A stretch of 64,000 nt of DNA from Streptomyces sp. SAI-127 (lineage in GTDB: Bacteria > Actinomycetota > Actinomycetes > Streptomycetales > Streptomycetaceae), in contig NZ_JARXYJ010000003.1 of the NCBI RefSeq assembly GCF_029894425.1, positions 124,001 through 188,000 on the forward strand. The letters are read 5' to 3'. How positions within the stretch are numbered: position 1 is the stretch's first letter; every line of letters starts with the position of its first letter. Shown here one piece after another: positions 44,904-53,233 of the stretch. A model generated the notes under the pieces. That model was not told the origin of the DNA and did not search any database. It saw only the letters and a list, made by a program, of their open reading frames with translations. The translations under genes were made by a program, and so were the position numbers.

Positions 44904-45785
44904 CTACTCGGGACGCTCGGGCAGGCCCATGGCGTCCAGACGCTTGCGGTCGCTCACGGTCAGGAGTTCGACGATCCGGCCGTCGACCACGGTGCACGCC
45001 GCCACGCCGAGCACCTTGCCGTTCGCACCCCAGGACACGAACCCGGGCTCGCCGTTGACCAGCACCGGGAGCACCGCGGTCATCGACCGGGCCCCGCGCA
45101 GGACCGGACCGGCCACCTCGGCCGCCCCGACCGTGGTCATCACGCCCTGCGGGTGGTACGTGCGCCAGGTCACCTGCGGATCGAGCAGCCGGACGAGCCC
45201 TTCGAAGTCCCCGTTCCGCGCGGCGGCGAGAAACGCGTCGACCACCGCGCGCTGCCGCCTCGGCTCCTCCTGCGGCAGCGGTGTGCCCCGTACCTTCCTG
45301 CGGGCCCGGCTCGTGAGCATCTTGGTCGCGTCGGTGGACCGGCCGATGATCTCGCCGATCTCGGCGAAGGGCACCGCGAACATGTCGTGCAGGACGAACG
45401 CCAGCCGCTCCGTGGGGGTGAGCGTGACGAGTACCACCAGCAGGGCCAGCCCGACCGATTCGGCGAGCATCGCGTCGTCCTCGGGCGCCGCCCCGTCGTC
45501 CACGGTCACCACCAGCTCGGGCAGCCGGTCCTCGTACGACAGCACGGCCCGGTTCTTCCGCGACCGCAGCACATCGAGGCAGACCCGGCCGACCACGGTG
45601 GTCAGCCAGCCGGCCAGGTTGTCGATCGCCGCCGCGTCCTGCCGCGCCAGCCGGATCCACGCCTCCTGCACCGCGTCCTCGGCCTCCGCCCGCGAACCGA
45701 GCATCCGGTGCGCGACCGCCACCAGGCGCTCACGCTGCTGCTCGAAGGCTCCCGCCAGCACGTCGGTCGGACCTGATCCGGTCAT
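44904..45785 (-). CDS. ECF41-type RNA polymerase sigma factor with SnoaL-like tail
   Basis: A 293-residue sigma-70-family factor. Region 2 (QRERLVAVAHRMLGSRAEAE, DAVQEAWIRLAR) and region 4 (LTPTERLAFVLHDMFAVPFA, EIGEIIGRSTDATKMLTSRA) are intact. The C-terminal 95 residues form a SnoaL-like domain (VVDAFLAAARNGDFEGLVRL) that in ECF41 members replaces an anti-sigma factor by sensing and modulating activity. It lies directly upstream of the AhpD-like gene, its expected target. Confidence 0.9.
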   Translation of the reverse strand: MTGSGPTDVLAGAFEQQRERLVAVAHRMLGSRAEAEDAVQEAWIRLARQDAAAIDNLAGWLTTVVGRVCLDVLRSRKNRAVLSYEDRLPELVVTVDDGAAPEDDAMLAESVGLALLVVLVTLTPTERLAFVLHDMFAVPFAEIGEIIGRSTDATKMLTSRARRKVRGTPLPQEEPRRQRAVVDAFLAAARNGDFEGLVRLLDPQVTWRTYHPQGVMTTVGAAEVAGPVLRGARSMTAVLPVLVNGEPGFVSWGANGKVLGVAACTVVDGRIVELLTVSDRKRLDAMGLPERPE

Positions 45786-45812
45786 GTCGTTACCTTCCTC
45801 GCGCGAACTCCG

Positions 45813-46082
45813 TCATGACCATGACGGGCCCGAAGGCGCCGAGGTAACCGTTCGGCATGCGGCCTGTTGTCGGCGAAGGAGCTGGTTCTCGGTTGTCGCC
45901 TGGTGCAGGGCGCCGACGAGGGCCTCGACGTCGGCTTTGAACCGGGCGATCTCCTCGGCGTCAGCTGCCCGGATGGCCTTGTTCGCGAGATCGGACAGCA
46001 GATGTTCAGCAGTTTGAGCAGTAGCGGGCCCGGGCGTCGTTCGATTCCGCGCTGGTGGTTGCTGTGTGGCTGCAGCTGTCAT
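45813..46082 (-). CDS. hypothetical protein (89 aa), coupled to CGNR fragment
   Basis: ATG 46082 overlaps the stop of the preceding frame (ATGA). The product has an amphipathic core EHLLSDLANKAIRAADAEEI and DVEALVGALHQATTENQLLR, probably a coiled coil, then a run-on tail. The tail overlaps the ECF41 promoter, so the 3' end may be damaged. Function unknown. Confidence 0.4.
   Translation of the reverse strand: MTAAATQQPPARNRTTPGPATAQTAEHLLSDLANKAIRAADAEEIARFKADVEALVGALHQATTENQLLRRQQAACRTVTSAPSGPSWS
45823..45848 (-). promoter_or_regulatory. putative autoregulatory promoter of the ECF41 gene
   Basis: GGTTAC and CGTC, separated by 17 bases counted from GTTAC, lie about 40 bases before the sigma start. 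The match to the AhpD-like promoter suggests positive autoregulation. Confidence 0.55.
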
Positions 46083-46485
46083 GGGGAGGCGGCGCGGCGG
46101 GCGTATGCGCGAGCGGCGCGGGCACGATCGCCGCAGCGGGTGGAACACCAGTGGCGGCGGCCGTAGCGAAGCAGGTAGCGGTTGCAGGGAACAGAGCCGC
46201 AGGCGGTGAGGCGGTCCGCGTCGGGGCCTGTGAGCAGGTCTGAGGCGTCAGCGGCGAGGGTGGCCAGGGCGTGGTCCACGATTGCGGTGGTGGGGTGAGG
46301 GCTGGCGCGGTAGGGGCCGGATTTGTCGTCCCACTGGAGCAGCGGGGCGGTGGGGACGCGGGTCATCGCGTCGTTGACGGCTCTGACCGCGGCGGGGAGG
46401 GCGGGCAGACCCTCATCGCGAGAGGCGAACAGCGACCTGATCTGCTCGCGCAGCGAGCGCTGACGGAGCGTCACCGGCGCACAGT
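46079..46485 (-). pseudogene. CGNR zinc-finger (ABATE) protein fragment
   Basis: About 135 codons: LREQIRSLFASRDEGLPALP and AVNDAMTRVPTAPLLQWDDK from the ABATE domain, then a C-terminal zinc knuckle CGSVPCNRYLLRYGRRHWCS and TRCGDRARAARAYARR with four Cys as in CGNR proteins (here CGDR in place of CGNR). These are probable stress regulators. The first part of the ABATE domain is missing; the frame is open to 46591, but that extension looks unrelated. Confidence 0.6.
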
Positions 46486-46570
46486 GGCACAGCCCCGCTT
46501 CACGAAAATCTTGCCAGGGCCACGATTCTCCCCGGTCGCGTACGAGTGAAAAGGGACGCTTGATGGTGCG

Positions 46571-46700
46571 GTGAATCGTGGTGCCCGGCACTCTGCTGCT
46601 CTGCGGCGGTTCCGTGCTCTAGTCGAGTCAGGAGCGGTCAGTCTGACGGAGGTGGCCAAGGAGACGGGGCTGGACAGCAGGACGGTCCGCAAGTATGGGC
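46571..46700 (+). mobile_element. IS21-like transposase N-terminal scrap
   Basis: Reads RRFRALVESGAVSLTEVAKE, TGLDSRTVRKYG, the helix-turn-helix start of an IstA-type transposase. The rest of the frame is unrelated. It belongs to a different copy from the relic at 25 kb. Confidence 0.5.
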
Positions 46701-46905
46701 TGATGTCCCGCCCCGCACGGGAGCTTCCACCGACCGGGGGAAGGGCCAAGTCCCTGCCGCCCTTCTCTCCGCCCCCACCGCACACATGGCCAGGTGCGCC
46801 CGCTGAACGCGGTCGTCGTGTCACAGCGGGGACGGCTGACCTGTCTGTTGTTCTGACCGAACAAGCGCCTGTCGAAGCGGCGCAGGTATGACGTGAGGAG
46901 CTGCC

Positions 46906-47712
46906 ATGCGAGTGGCCGTGCTCGATGACGGTAGTCCCCTCGGTTCAGGGACCGTAGAACAGTTGCAGAATCACGGATTCGATGCCGCAGTGGTCTTCAA
47001 CCCGCCAGGATTCGACTTCGTCACCCAGGCCGATCTGGCGGACAAACTCGCTGGCTGTTCCGTGGTGATCGACCTTTCCGGGCCACCAAGTCTTGGCGAC
47101 GGCACGCTGACCGAGGAGTACGGCCTCGTGATCGACGAAGAGTCCCTCCTGTCACGCATCAGGCACTCGGCATCGATGCTGCTCACCGCCGAAGCTGCGG
47201 TCGGAGTGCACCACCATGTTGCCCTGTCCGTAGTGGGTGTCGACCGGATGGGAACGGAGGGGGCCTTCCGGGCCCTGCGATGGAAGGAACAGATGGTGGC
47301 GCGCTCCGGGGTCCCGTACTCCATAATTCGGTCCACCCAAGTGTTTGAAACGGTCGACGATGTCGCTGAGGCCGCCACTGAGGACTGGATCGTGTGGCTG
47401 CCGCCGGTTCGGACGCGACCGGTGGCAGGAGAGGAAGTGGCCACGCTTCTGGCTCACACCGCAGCGTTCTCACCGTTGCAGCGTGTGAAGGAGATTGCCG
47501 GTCCCGAACAGTTCAGGCTGGATACCTTCGTGCGGCAGGCGCTGACCGCGGAGCACGAGCACCGCCAGGTCTTCACCGACTGGCGCAGCACCTTCTTCGG
47601 TAGTCGGGTGCGCCGCGATGATCTGCTTCCGGTGCCGGACGCCTACATCGCACAGCGACTCTATGGGGAATGGCTCATTGACCGGATGGGGGAGAGGCAC
47701 AGGACGTCCTGA
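46906..47712 (+). CDS. NAD(P)-binding atypical SDR (NmrA-like) protein
   Basis: A 268-residue Rossmann-fold protein. The nucleotide-binding start is altered (MRVAVLDDGSPLGSGTVEQL instead of GxTGxxG), followed by VVIDLSGPPSLGD, HHVALSVVGVDRMG and the conserved RWKEQMVARSGVPYSIIRST seen in NmrA-type SDRs. NmrA-like proteins often sense rather than reduce NADP. It is a single gene with GAGGAG before ATG 46906. Confidence 0.8.
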   Translation: MRVAVLDDGSPLGSGTVEQLQNHGFDAAVVFNPPGFDFVTQADLADKLAGCSVVIDLSGPPSLGDGTLTEEYGLVIDEESLLSRIRHSASMLLTAEAAVGVHHHVALSVVGVDRMGTEGAFRALRWKEQMVARSGVPYSIIRSTQVFETVDDVAEAATEDWIVWLPPVRTRPVAGEEVATLLAHTAAFSPLQRVKEIAGPEQFRLDTFVRQALTAEHEHRQVFTDWRSTFFGSRVRRDDLLPVPDAYIAQRLYGEWLIDRMGERHRTS

Positions 47713-48022
47713 CCAGCGGGCGGTCGCAGTCGTGCACGAATCGGTGCTGGCGAGGGGCCGAGCACGACTTGCAGCGGTTGCCCGGTCGATTCGACACGGG
47801 CACCTACTCAAGAGCCTCGGGTGCGCAGCCGTGGGCGCCGTTAGTTCCCCCGCGAGCGAGCGTCGAGGCTCGTTCTGCCCGCTCGGTGGGCGAGAGGAGC
47901 CGACGCGGCTCTACTTCCTCGCGTCACCTGGCGCGATACAGCTCCCCGGCTGGCCTGCGGATCCGCGAAACGCCGACGAGCCGGTCGAGTGCGACCGGCT
48001 GCGACAACCGGCGCAGCACCTG
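47713..48022. other. intergenic stretch before CRISPR-like repeats
   Basis: No coding pattern. No further repeat copies can be recognised left of 48023. Confidence 0.4.
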
Positions 48023-48228
48023 GCAACCATCCCCCGCGGGCGGGAGCAGCTGAACCTGTTCATAAGACTGCCGCGGGGCTGGGAATATCCCGGCCAGCCG
48101 GGGGCAGGTGCGCGTCGGTCGAGTACCACGTGCACCACCGGGACCATCCCCACGGGCGCGGGGAAGCGAGCGGCGACCAGGTCATCGGCGGCGAGAAGAC
48201 GGGGCATCCCCGCTGGCGCGGGGAACAG
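48023..48228 (-). CRISPR. short degenerate type I-E-like CRISPR array
   Basis: Four 28-29-bp repeats start at 48023, 48081, 48140 and 48200, with periods of 58, 59 and 60 bases and spacers of about 31-32. The two right copies are good (CCATCCCCACGGGCGCGGGG and GCATCCCCGCTGGCGCGGGG); on the minus strand they read CCCCGCGCC..GGGGATG, as in Streptomyces type I-E repeats. The two left copies are degenerate but keep the ATCCC and GC-rich palindrome. Degeneration at one end fits a trailer end, with the leader to the right. No cas gene lies in the window. Confidence 0.6.
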
Positions 48229-48304
48229 GGCATCAACAGCGTAAGCAGGGAGGTCCGGGCTGGGGCCACCCCTGGAATCGCCCGGAATCGAGGGGAGAGA
48301 CCTG

Positions 48305-48457
48305 ATGCTCACCGCTATGACTCTGCTGCTGGGGCTCATCGGCTACGCGCTGTTGTGCTGGGTGAAGCCGTTCGCGCCGTGCCGCAGGTGCCGCGGCCTG
48401 GGGCAGATCGAGCGCTTCCGGATGGCCGCCCATTCGTCGAGTGGACGGAGAGCGTGA
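48305..48457 (+). CDS. small membrane protein with Cys pair (50 aa)
   Basis: ATG 48305 follows AGGGGAGA and opens MLTAMTLLLGLIGYALLCWV, a single membrane helix, then PCRRCRGLG, a zinc-knuckle-like pair. Full-length relatives on Streptomyces elements carry a second Cys pair after an arginine-rich stretch; here the frame ends before it, so the gene may be shortened. Confidence 0.5.
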   Translation: MLTAMTLLLGLIGYALLCWVKPFAPCRRCRGLGQIERFRMAAHSSSGRRA

Positions 48458-49062
48458 CCGAGTGGCATGGCGGCTGAGAAGCTGCCGACACCGACGCCCA
48501 GCACACCCCTAGCGGGGGCTGACAGACCGTTATCCGATGGCGAGCGCAAGAGGAAGGCCAGCGCCGCCATGGTGCCGTGACCGCACGCCGACGTCATCCC
48601 GGCCGTCACGCCCAAGAGCGAGACGCCGAGCGCGATGAGCACAGCCAGCAATGGTGCATGATGCCCCGCCAGGACCGGAAGCAGGTCAGCACGCACAACG
48701 CCGGGCTCGGGATCCGGGCCGCGCAGTTCATCGGCGGGGAGCTGGCCCTGTCCGCTCGAAGGATGGGAGGGCGGGATTGTGCATGGGCGGTGCGCCGGCA
48801 CTCCGCTGGCGGGGATGGTGCAAGGGACGGCCGTCCTCGCGGCCGCCAGGACGGCGAAAGTCGGCCGCCGCGCGAACCGGACGCGAGTGCAAGGGCCGGG
48901 GCTGCCGCGGCTCCCCCTGCGGGAGGCGGCCCCGGGTCCGCAAGAAGACGCCTGCTCCGTGGTGGGCCGACGCCCAGCACGCCGGCACGCGGCAGATGAC
49001 GGAAGCGTCCTCGGGGTCAGGGTGCCGAGTGACGCGTTGCCAGGGGGGCGAGTTCGACGACG
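48458..49062. other. stretch without recognised gene
   Basis: A minus-strand frame near 48460-48680 is hydrophobic (HHAPLLAVLIALGVSLLGVT) but lacks a start and ribosome-binding site. Probably decayed element DNA. Confidence 0.35.
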
Positions 49063-49227
49063 ACCGCGGTAGCTCGCCGGTTCTGAGGTGATGTGCAGGT
49101 CGGGGTCGTCGAACATGCGCTGCAGCCAGGCATGCCACTCGGGATTGTCGGTGGCCTTGTCCAGCGCGGTCCCCGGGTGATGCTCCTCAGAGGAAGAAAC
49201 ATGGGTGTCAAGGTGCGCCAGCGGCAT
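49063..49227 (-). pseudogene. possible N-terminal fragment of unknown protein
   Basis: From ATG 49227: PLAHLDTHVSSSEEHHPGTA and NPEWHAWLQRMFDDPDLHIT look protein-like for about 55 codons, then the frame turns into arginine/proline run-on. No ribosome-binding site and no family. Confidence 0.25.
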
Positions 49228-49691
49228 GTGCCGCTCGTGGGGAAGGCCCGGACGACAACTCGATGCGCGGATGACTATAGGGCCATGTTTGTTGCAGTGG
49301 CCACGGAAAGGGTAACTGTTTCCGTCACACGTGTGTTGGGTCAGCGCTGTGTGGAAAGGGCATAACAGCCCGTTCAGAAAGGCAAGTTGCCGGAAAGTTC
49401 AGGTGGGGAGGGGTCGCCGCGAAGGTGAAGGGCCAGGCGTGATCCAGGGCATCCGGGGAGGAGTGCACCCGGGAGCGGGACGTCGGATTCAAAGACGATG
49501 TGGATTGCTATACACTCTTCACAGCGACTCCAGCACCGTGTGACACGCTTAGTCGCCGGTATGGGAGCGCTCGCCCACCCGCGGACCGTCCGTCAGGGGG
49601 GTGCGTGCCTCGGGCGCCTGTTCGATCCCCCGCGGGCAGGTGCCCGAGGCATCTTTGTGACTTTCAATGCACGGAGCCGAGGGGGCTCCGG
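49228..49691. other. non-coding stretch with one strong hairpin
   Basis: No gene. It carries the stem-loop at 49606-49651. Confidence 0.45.
49606..49651. terminator. 15-bp stem hairpin downstream of the coiled-coil/winged-helix gene
   Basis: TGCCTCGGGCGCCTG pairs with CAGGTGCCCGAGGCA with one G-T position, around a 16-base loop. It lies 41 bases after the stop at 49692 (minus strand). On the + strand it is followed by TCTTTGTGACTTTC, so it may terminate in both directions. Confidence 0.65.
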
Positions 49692-50243
49692 TCAGGACTT
49701 CTGGGCGCGGTAGAGACCGCGGCCGGCTCGGCGTACGCGGGAGGTGCCGACCAGACGGTCGAGCGTGCTGCGCACCGCATTGATGCTCCCGGAGTCGGTG
49801 TCGCGGCCTAGCGCCGCGGCCACGTCGCGCGCGCGGACCTCCGCGTCACCGACGCCTGCGAAGTACTCCAGGATCTGTTCGGTGAGCGCGCCGTAGCTGC
49901 GCGATTCGTCGGCCTCCGCATGCGAGGAGGCCGTCGGCTTCTCCTTCTGGGTGGGCTCCGCCTGTCGCGGCGCGGACTGCTTTCGCGCCGTGCGGGCGGC
50001 GGGCGCGACGACCGGTGTGTCGGCCTCCGACTGTTCGGGCTGCTCGGCTGTTCGGCGGCCGGATGGCTCGGCCATGAGGACGGTCAGGGCGCTCAGGGCG
50101 CGCTGGACGGAGTCGAGGTGGGCGGCCACGGCGGCCAGTTCCCTCTCCAGTGCCTGCTTCTGAATCTCCAGGCGGGCGAGGTCCTCCTGGAGGCTCTCCG
50201 CAGTGACCTCAATCTCATGCGCTGCGCGAGTTGCCGAGACCAT
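49692..50243 (-). CDS. coiled-coil plus winged-helix protein
   Basis: A 183-residue protein. Residues about 8-60 are a heptad-rich coiled coil (LQEDLARLEIQKQALERELA), 65-115 a charged, low-complexity linker, and 118-180 a winged-helix-like end (LTEQILEYFAGVGDAEVRAR, SINAVRSTLDRLVGTSRVRR). The layout suggests a DNA-binding dimer with unknown target. Similar proteins occur in Streptomyces; no function is established. It is followed by a strong hairpin. Confidence 0.65.
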   Translation of the reverse strand: MVSATRAAHEIEVTAESLQEDLARLEIQKQALERELAAVAAHLDSVQRALSALTVLMAEPSGRRTAEQPEQSEADTPVVAPAARTARKQSAPRQAEPTQKEKPTASSHAEADESRSYGALTEQILEYFAGVGDAEVRARDVAAALGRDTDSGSINAVRSTLDRLVGTSRVRRAGRGLYRAQKS

Positions 50244-50476
50244 GTCTTCCTCTCATCCTCAACCCTCCGTGCCGCGCCTCGCTGAAGTCAGCTGCGGTGC
50301 CGCTCGGCTCGGACCCGGGGAGATGTGTGTGGGTGCATCGTATGTCACAGCGTACGAGGTTTGGACCCGGAAGATGCAAGAAGGTGATGCGAGGTCCCGT
50401 CCAGCCAGGGGACTACCACTGTCCTTTCACCCTTTCGTGAGCGGCACCTCAGCGGTGCGGACACGGTGCAGACAGG

Positions 50477-50680
50477 TCAGGTCGTGGGTGACCGGGCTCC
50501 GGGTCGGATAGGGGCGGAATCGGCCGTGGTCGGCGGGTGTTCCTCGGGAGTTCGGCCGGGTTCCCGTCGGGACTGCTCGCGAAGGTGGCGCAGTCGATGC
50601 GCCGATCGTTGGATGCGCGTGCCGACGTCGTCAAGAGCTTCTTGAAGGATGCGGATCCGCGCCTCGAAGTCCTGGCCCAC
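50477..50680 (-). CDS. small helical protein following ECF sigma gene
   Basis: GTG 50680, nine bases after the sigma stop, opens GQDFEARIRILQEALDDVGT and RIQRSAHRLRHLREQ, a basic helix-rich product of 67 residues with a disordered tail. Position directly after an ECF sigma gene would suit a modulator, but it has no membrane segment or anti-sigma motif. Confidence 0.5.
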   Translation of the reverse strand: MGQDFEARIRILQEALDDVGTRIQRSAHRLRHLREQSRREPGRTPEEHPPTTADSAPIRPGARSPTT

Positions 50681-50689
50681 GCGTTGTCC

Positions 50690-51556
50690 TCATTTCTCCT
50701 GCGTGGCGTCCCGGTTCCAGTGGCGGAGCTTGTCAGGGTTGAGGACCGCCCAGATCTGCACGACGCGGTCGCCCGCGACGTCCAGGCTGATGACCGCGGC
50801 GACCTCGTTGCCGTAGCGCACCACTAGCCCGGTGCGGCCGTTGACGGACTGGCAGTGCAGCGTGGTGCGGGGCCGGCCAGCTAGGAGGGCCAGTAGGCTG
50901 CGGGTGACGCGCCGTGCGCCGTGGACGGGCCGGGTCAGGGTTCTGACCTTGCCGCCTCCGTCGAAGAACACCGTGGCGTCCGGTGCCAGGAGGGACGTCA
51001 GGCGGGCAGGGTTCTCCGCCACGCAAGCCTGTCGGACCGCTCGCACCACACGGTCGTGCTGCTGTGGTGTCGTGGGGTGTGCCCACATGGTCCCAAGGCT
51101 GTGCCGGGCCCGGGCGGCGAGTTCGCCGCATTCCTGTTCCGTCTGTCCGACGATGGCGGCGACCGTCCGCGGAGCCATCCCGAACACGTCGTTGAGGACG
51201 AATGCCGCCCGCTCGGCCGGTGACAGCGTGTCCAGCGCCTCGAGGAGGGCCTGGCTCACCTCTTCGTCCAGGTCCTGAGGGGGCGCCGCGCCGACCGGGC
51301 CCGGGTGCGACCGCCCGGTCGGCGCCAAGCGCTCCAGACAGATGCCGCCGACGGTCGTCACCAGCCAGGACCGGGGTTCGGCGATGCGGTCCCTGTGGTC
51401 GTCGGACAGGCCGTACCAGCGCCGGTAGGCCTCCGCCACGACGCCGTCGGCGTCCTGGCTCCGGCCCAGCATCCAGTAGGCCACGTTGAGCAGTCGGCGT
51501 CGCTCGTCGAGCAGTTCCGCGATCGGTACCGTCTCGTCGTCCTGTACCCAGTCCAT
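50690..51556 (-). CDS. ECF sigma factor with SnoaL-like tail (candidate regulon master)
   Basis: A 288-residue sigma-70-family factor. Region 2 is recognisable but divergent (RRRLLNVAYWMLGRSQDADG, VVAEAYRRWYGL), and region 4 is good (LSPAERAAFVLNDVFGMAPR, TVAAIVGQTEQECGELAARA). The C-terminal 100 residues form a SnoaL-like domain (RAVRQACVAENPARLTSLLA) likely to sense a ligand. Its own upstream region and five nearby genes share GTCAC-N17-NGTC, so I propose it directs them. The nearby ECF gene at 60936 is the alternative. Confidence 0.85.
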   Translation of the reverse strand: MDWVQDDETVPIAELLDERRRLLNVAYWMLGRSQDADGVVAEAYRRWYGLSDDHRDRIAEPRSWLVTTVGGICLERLAPTGRSHPGPVGAAPPQDLDEEVSQALLEALDTLSPAERAAFVLNDVFGMAPRTVAAIVGQTEQECGELAARARHSLGTMWAHPTTPQQHDRVVRAVRQACVAENPARLTSLLAPDATVFFDGGGKVRTLTRPVHGARRVTRSLLALLAGRPRTTLHCQSVNGRTGLVVRYGNEVAAVISLDVAGDRVVQIWAVLNPDKLRHWNRDATQEK

Positions 51557-51682
51557 CTGGCATCACCCCTTCGCACAGCACCCGACAAGGCGGTGCCACC
51601 CCTGATTCCGGCCGATGTCCGCCGCGGCTCCCGAGAATGGGGCAGTCCGCTTCCGTCCGGCGGGTCCAACCGATGCACTGGT

Positions 51683-51709
51683 GACCGGACAGGAACATGT
51701 CGTGTGACA
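51683..51709 (-). promoter_or_regulatory. ECF promoter site 1 (sigma gene)
   Basis: On the minus strand TGTCAC is followed after 17 bases by GGTC, 127 bases before the sigma start, implying autoregulation with a long leader. Confidence 0.6.
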
Positions 51710-51776
51710 CGGTTTCCCGGTCGTACGCAGCGGCGCCCCCCAGCCCGGCGGGCCGCGGTCGCCTTCGCGGCGGTCG

Positions 51777-53009
51777 TCAGAGCAGGAGGCTTTCCAGGGG
51801 CGTCTCGGGATCGGACAGGGCCGCGTCCGCCACGGAGGCACCGGACTCGACGAGGGCGCGGACGGAGTCGATGACGTTCCACACGTTCACACTCATGCCC
51901 GCCAGGACCCGGTCCCCGGACAACCAAAAGGCGATGAACCGCCGCTCGGCCGGGTTCCCGCGGAAGACGACGCGGTCGTAGCCGCCGGGCTCGGTGTACC
52001 CCGTGTACTCCATCCCGAGGTCGTACTGGTCGGTGTAGAAGTACGGCAGCCGGTTGTAGGCCGCCTCCTTGCCGAGCATGGTCAATGCCGCCGTGCGGGG
52101 CTGGTGCAGGGCGTTGGCCCAGTGCTCCACCCGCAGATGCCGGCCGAGCCGGGGATGGTAGGCGTTGGCGACGTCCCCTGCGGCGTGCACGTCCTGGGCC
52201 GAGGTGCGCAGACGCTCGTCGGTGACGATGCCGTTGCGCACCTCCAGTCCCGCCGCCTCGGCGAGCTGGACGTTGGGGGTGATGCCGATGCCCACCACCA
52301 CGGCGTCGGCGCGCAGTCGGGTTCCGTCGGCGAGCTGGACGCCGTCGGCGCGGGTGCCGTCACCGGTGATGCGCTCGACGGCGGCGTGGGGCCGCAGGAC
52401 GACCCCGTGATCCCGGTGCAGGTCGGCGAAGACCTCGGCCGTCTCCCGGCCGAGCACCTTCAGCAACGGCAGCTCGGAGTGCTCCAGGACGGTCACCTGC
52501 GCCCCGGCCGTCCGGGCCGCCGCGGCGGTCTCCAGACCGATCCAGCCGCCGCCGACGACCACGATCCGGGCCCCGGGGGTGAAGGCGTCCTTGAGCCGCT
52601 CGCTGTCTCCCACGCGGCGCAGGTACAGCACGTTGTCCAGGTCCGCCCCGGGCACCGTCAGCCGGCGGGGGGACGATCCGGTCGCCAGGAGCAGCTTGGT
52701 GTACGACATCTGCCGTCCGCCGGTGAGTTCGACCTGGCGGGTGTGTGCGTCGACGGCCGTCACGCGCGTTCCGGTCATCAGATCGACGTCGTGCTCGCGG
52801 TACCAGTTCTCGGAATGCACGAATATGGACTCGCGGTCCTCCTTGCCGAGCAGGTACCCCTTGGACAGCGGCGGTCGGATGTAGGGGCGCTCCGCTTCGT
52901 CCCCGATGAGGACGAGCGGGCCCTCGTAGCCCTGTTGCCGGAGTTCCTCGGCGGCCTTGCCCGCGGCGAGGCCGCCCCCGACGATCACGAACCCGTTTTC
53001 TCGCGACAT
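51777..53009 (-). CDS. FAD-dependent ferredoxin/rubredoxin reductase-type oxidoreductase
   Basis: A 410-residue flavoprotein. The FAD site is FVIVGGGLAAGKAAEELRQQ, the NAD site ARIVVVGGGWIGLETAAAAR, the second FAD block is DVHAAGDVANAYHPRLGRHL, and a reductase C-terminal domain follows. Such enzymes pass electrons from NADH to a ferredoxin or rubredoxin, often for a P450 or dioxygenase. No ferredoxin is adjacent. ATG 53009 is chosen because MSRENGFVIVGGG is the normal N-terminus and a G-rich site precedes it. It carries the shared ECF promoter 56 bases upstream. Confidence 0.88.
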   Translation of the reverse strand: MSRENGFVIVGGGLAAGKAAEELRQQGYEGPLVLIGDEAERPYIRPPLSKGYLLGKEDRESIFVHSENWYREHDVDLMTGTRVTAVDAHTRQVELTGGRQMSYTKLLLATGSSPRRLTVPGADLDNVLYLRRVGDSERLKDAFTPGARIVVVGGGWIGLETAAAARTAGAQVTVLEHSELPLLKVLGRETAEVFADLHRDHGVVLRPHAAVERITGDGTRADGVQLADGTRLRADAVVVGIGITPNVQLAEAAGLEVRNGIVTDERLRTSAQDVHAAGDVANAYHPRLGRHLRVEHWANALHQPRTAALTMLGKEAAYNRLPYFYTDQYDLGMEYTGYTEPGGYDRVVFRGNPAERRFIAFWLSGDRVLAGMSVNVWNVIDSVRALVESGASVADAALSDPETPLESLLL

Positions 53010-53064
53010 GATTTTCCCGTCTCCGCTCGCGCGCACCGGACACTGATGTGCCCTCGTTCGGAGA

Positions 53065-53091
53065 GACTGTGAGAACCCGCAGGTTGTGACA
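53065..53091 (-). promoter_or_regulatory. ECF promoter site 2 (FAD reductase)
   Basis: TGTCAC, 17 bases, AGTC on the minus strand, 56 bases before the FAD reductase start. Same spacing as the other sites; the first base of the -10 differs. Confidence 0.6.
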
Positions 53092-53233
53092 CCGGCCCGC
53101 GCCGCGGAGGCAGCGTGCGGGCCTGCGAGGGCAGAGCGGAGCGGTGCGACGAGGGCGCGGACGACGTCCGTGTTCCACGACCGTGGCCGAGGCGGTCCGC
53201 AGATCCGCGCCCCTCGTCGCTTGCCGGCGCGGG

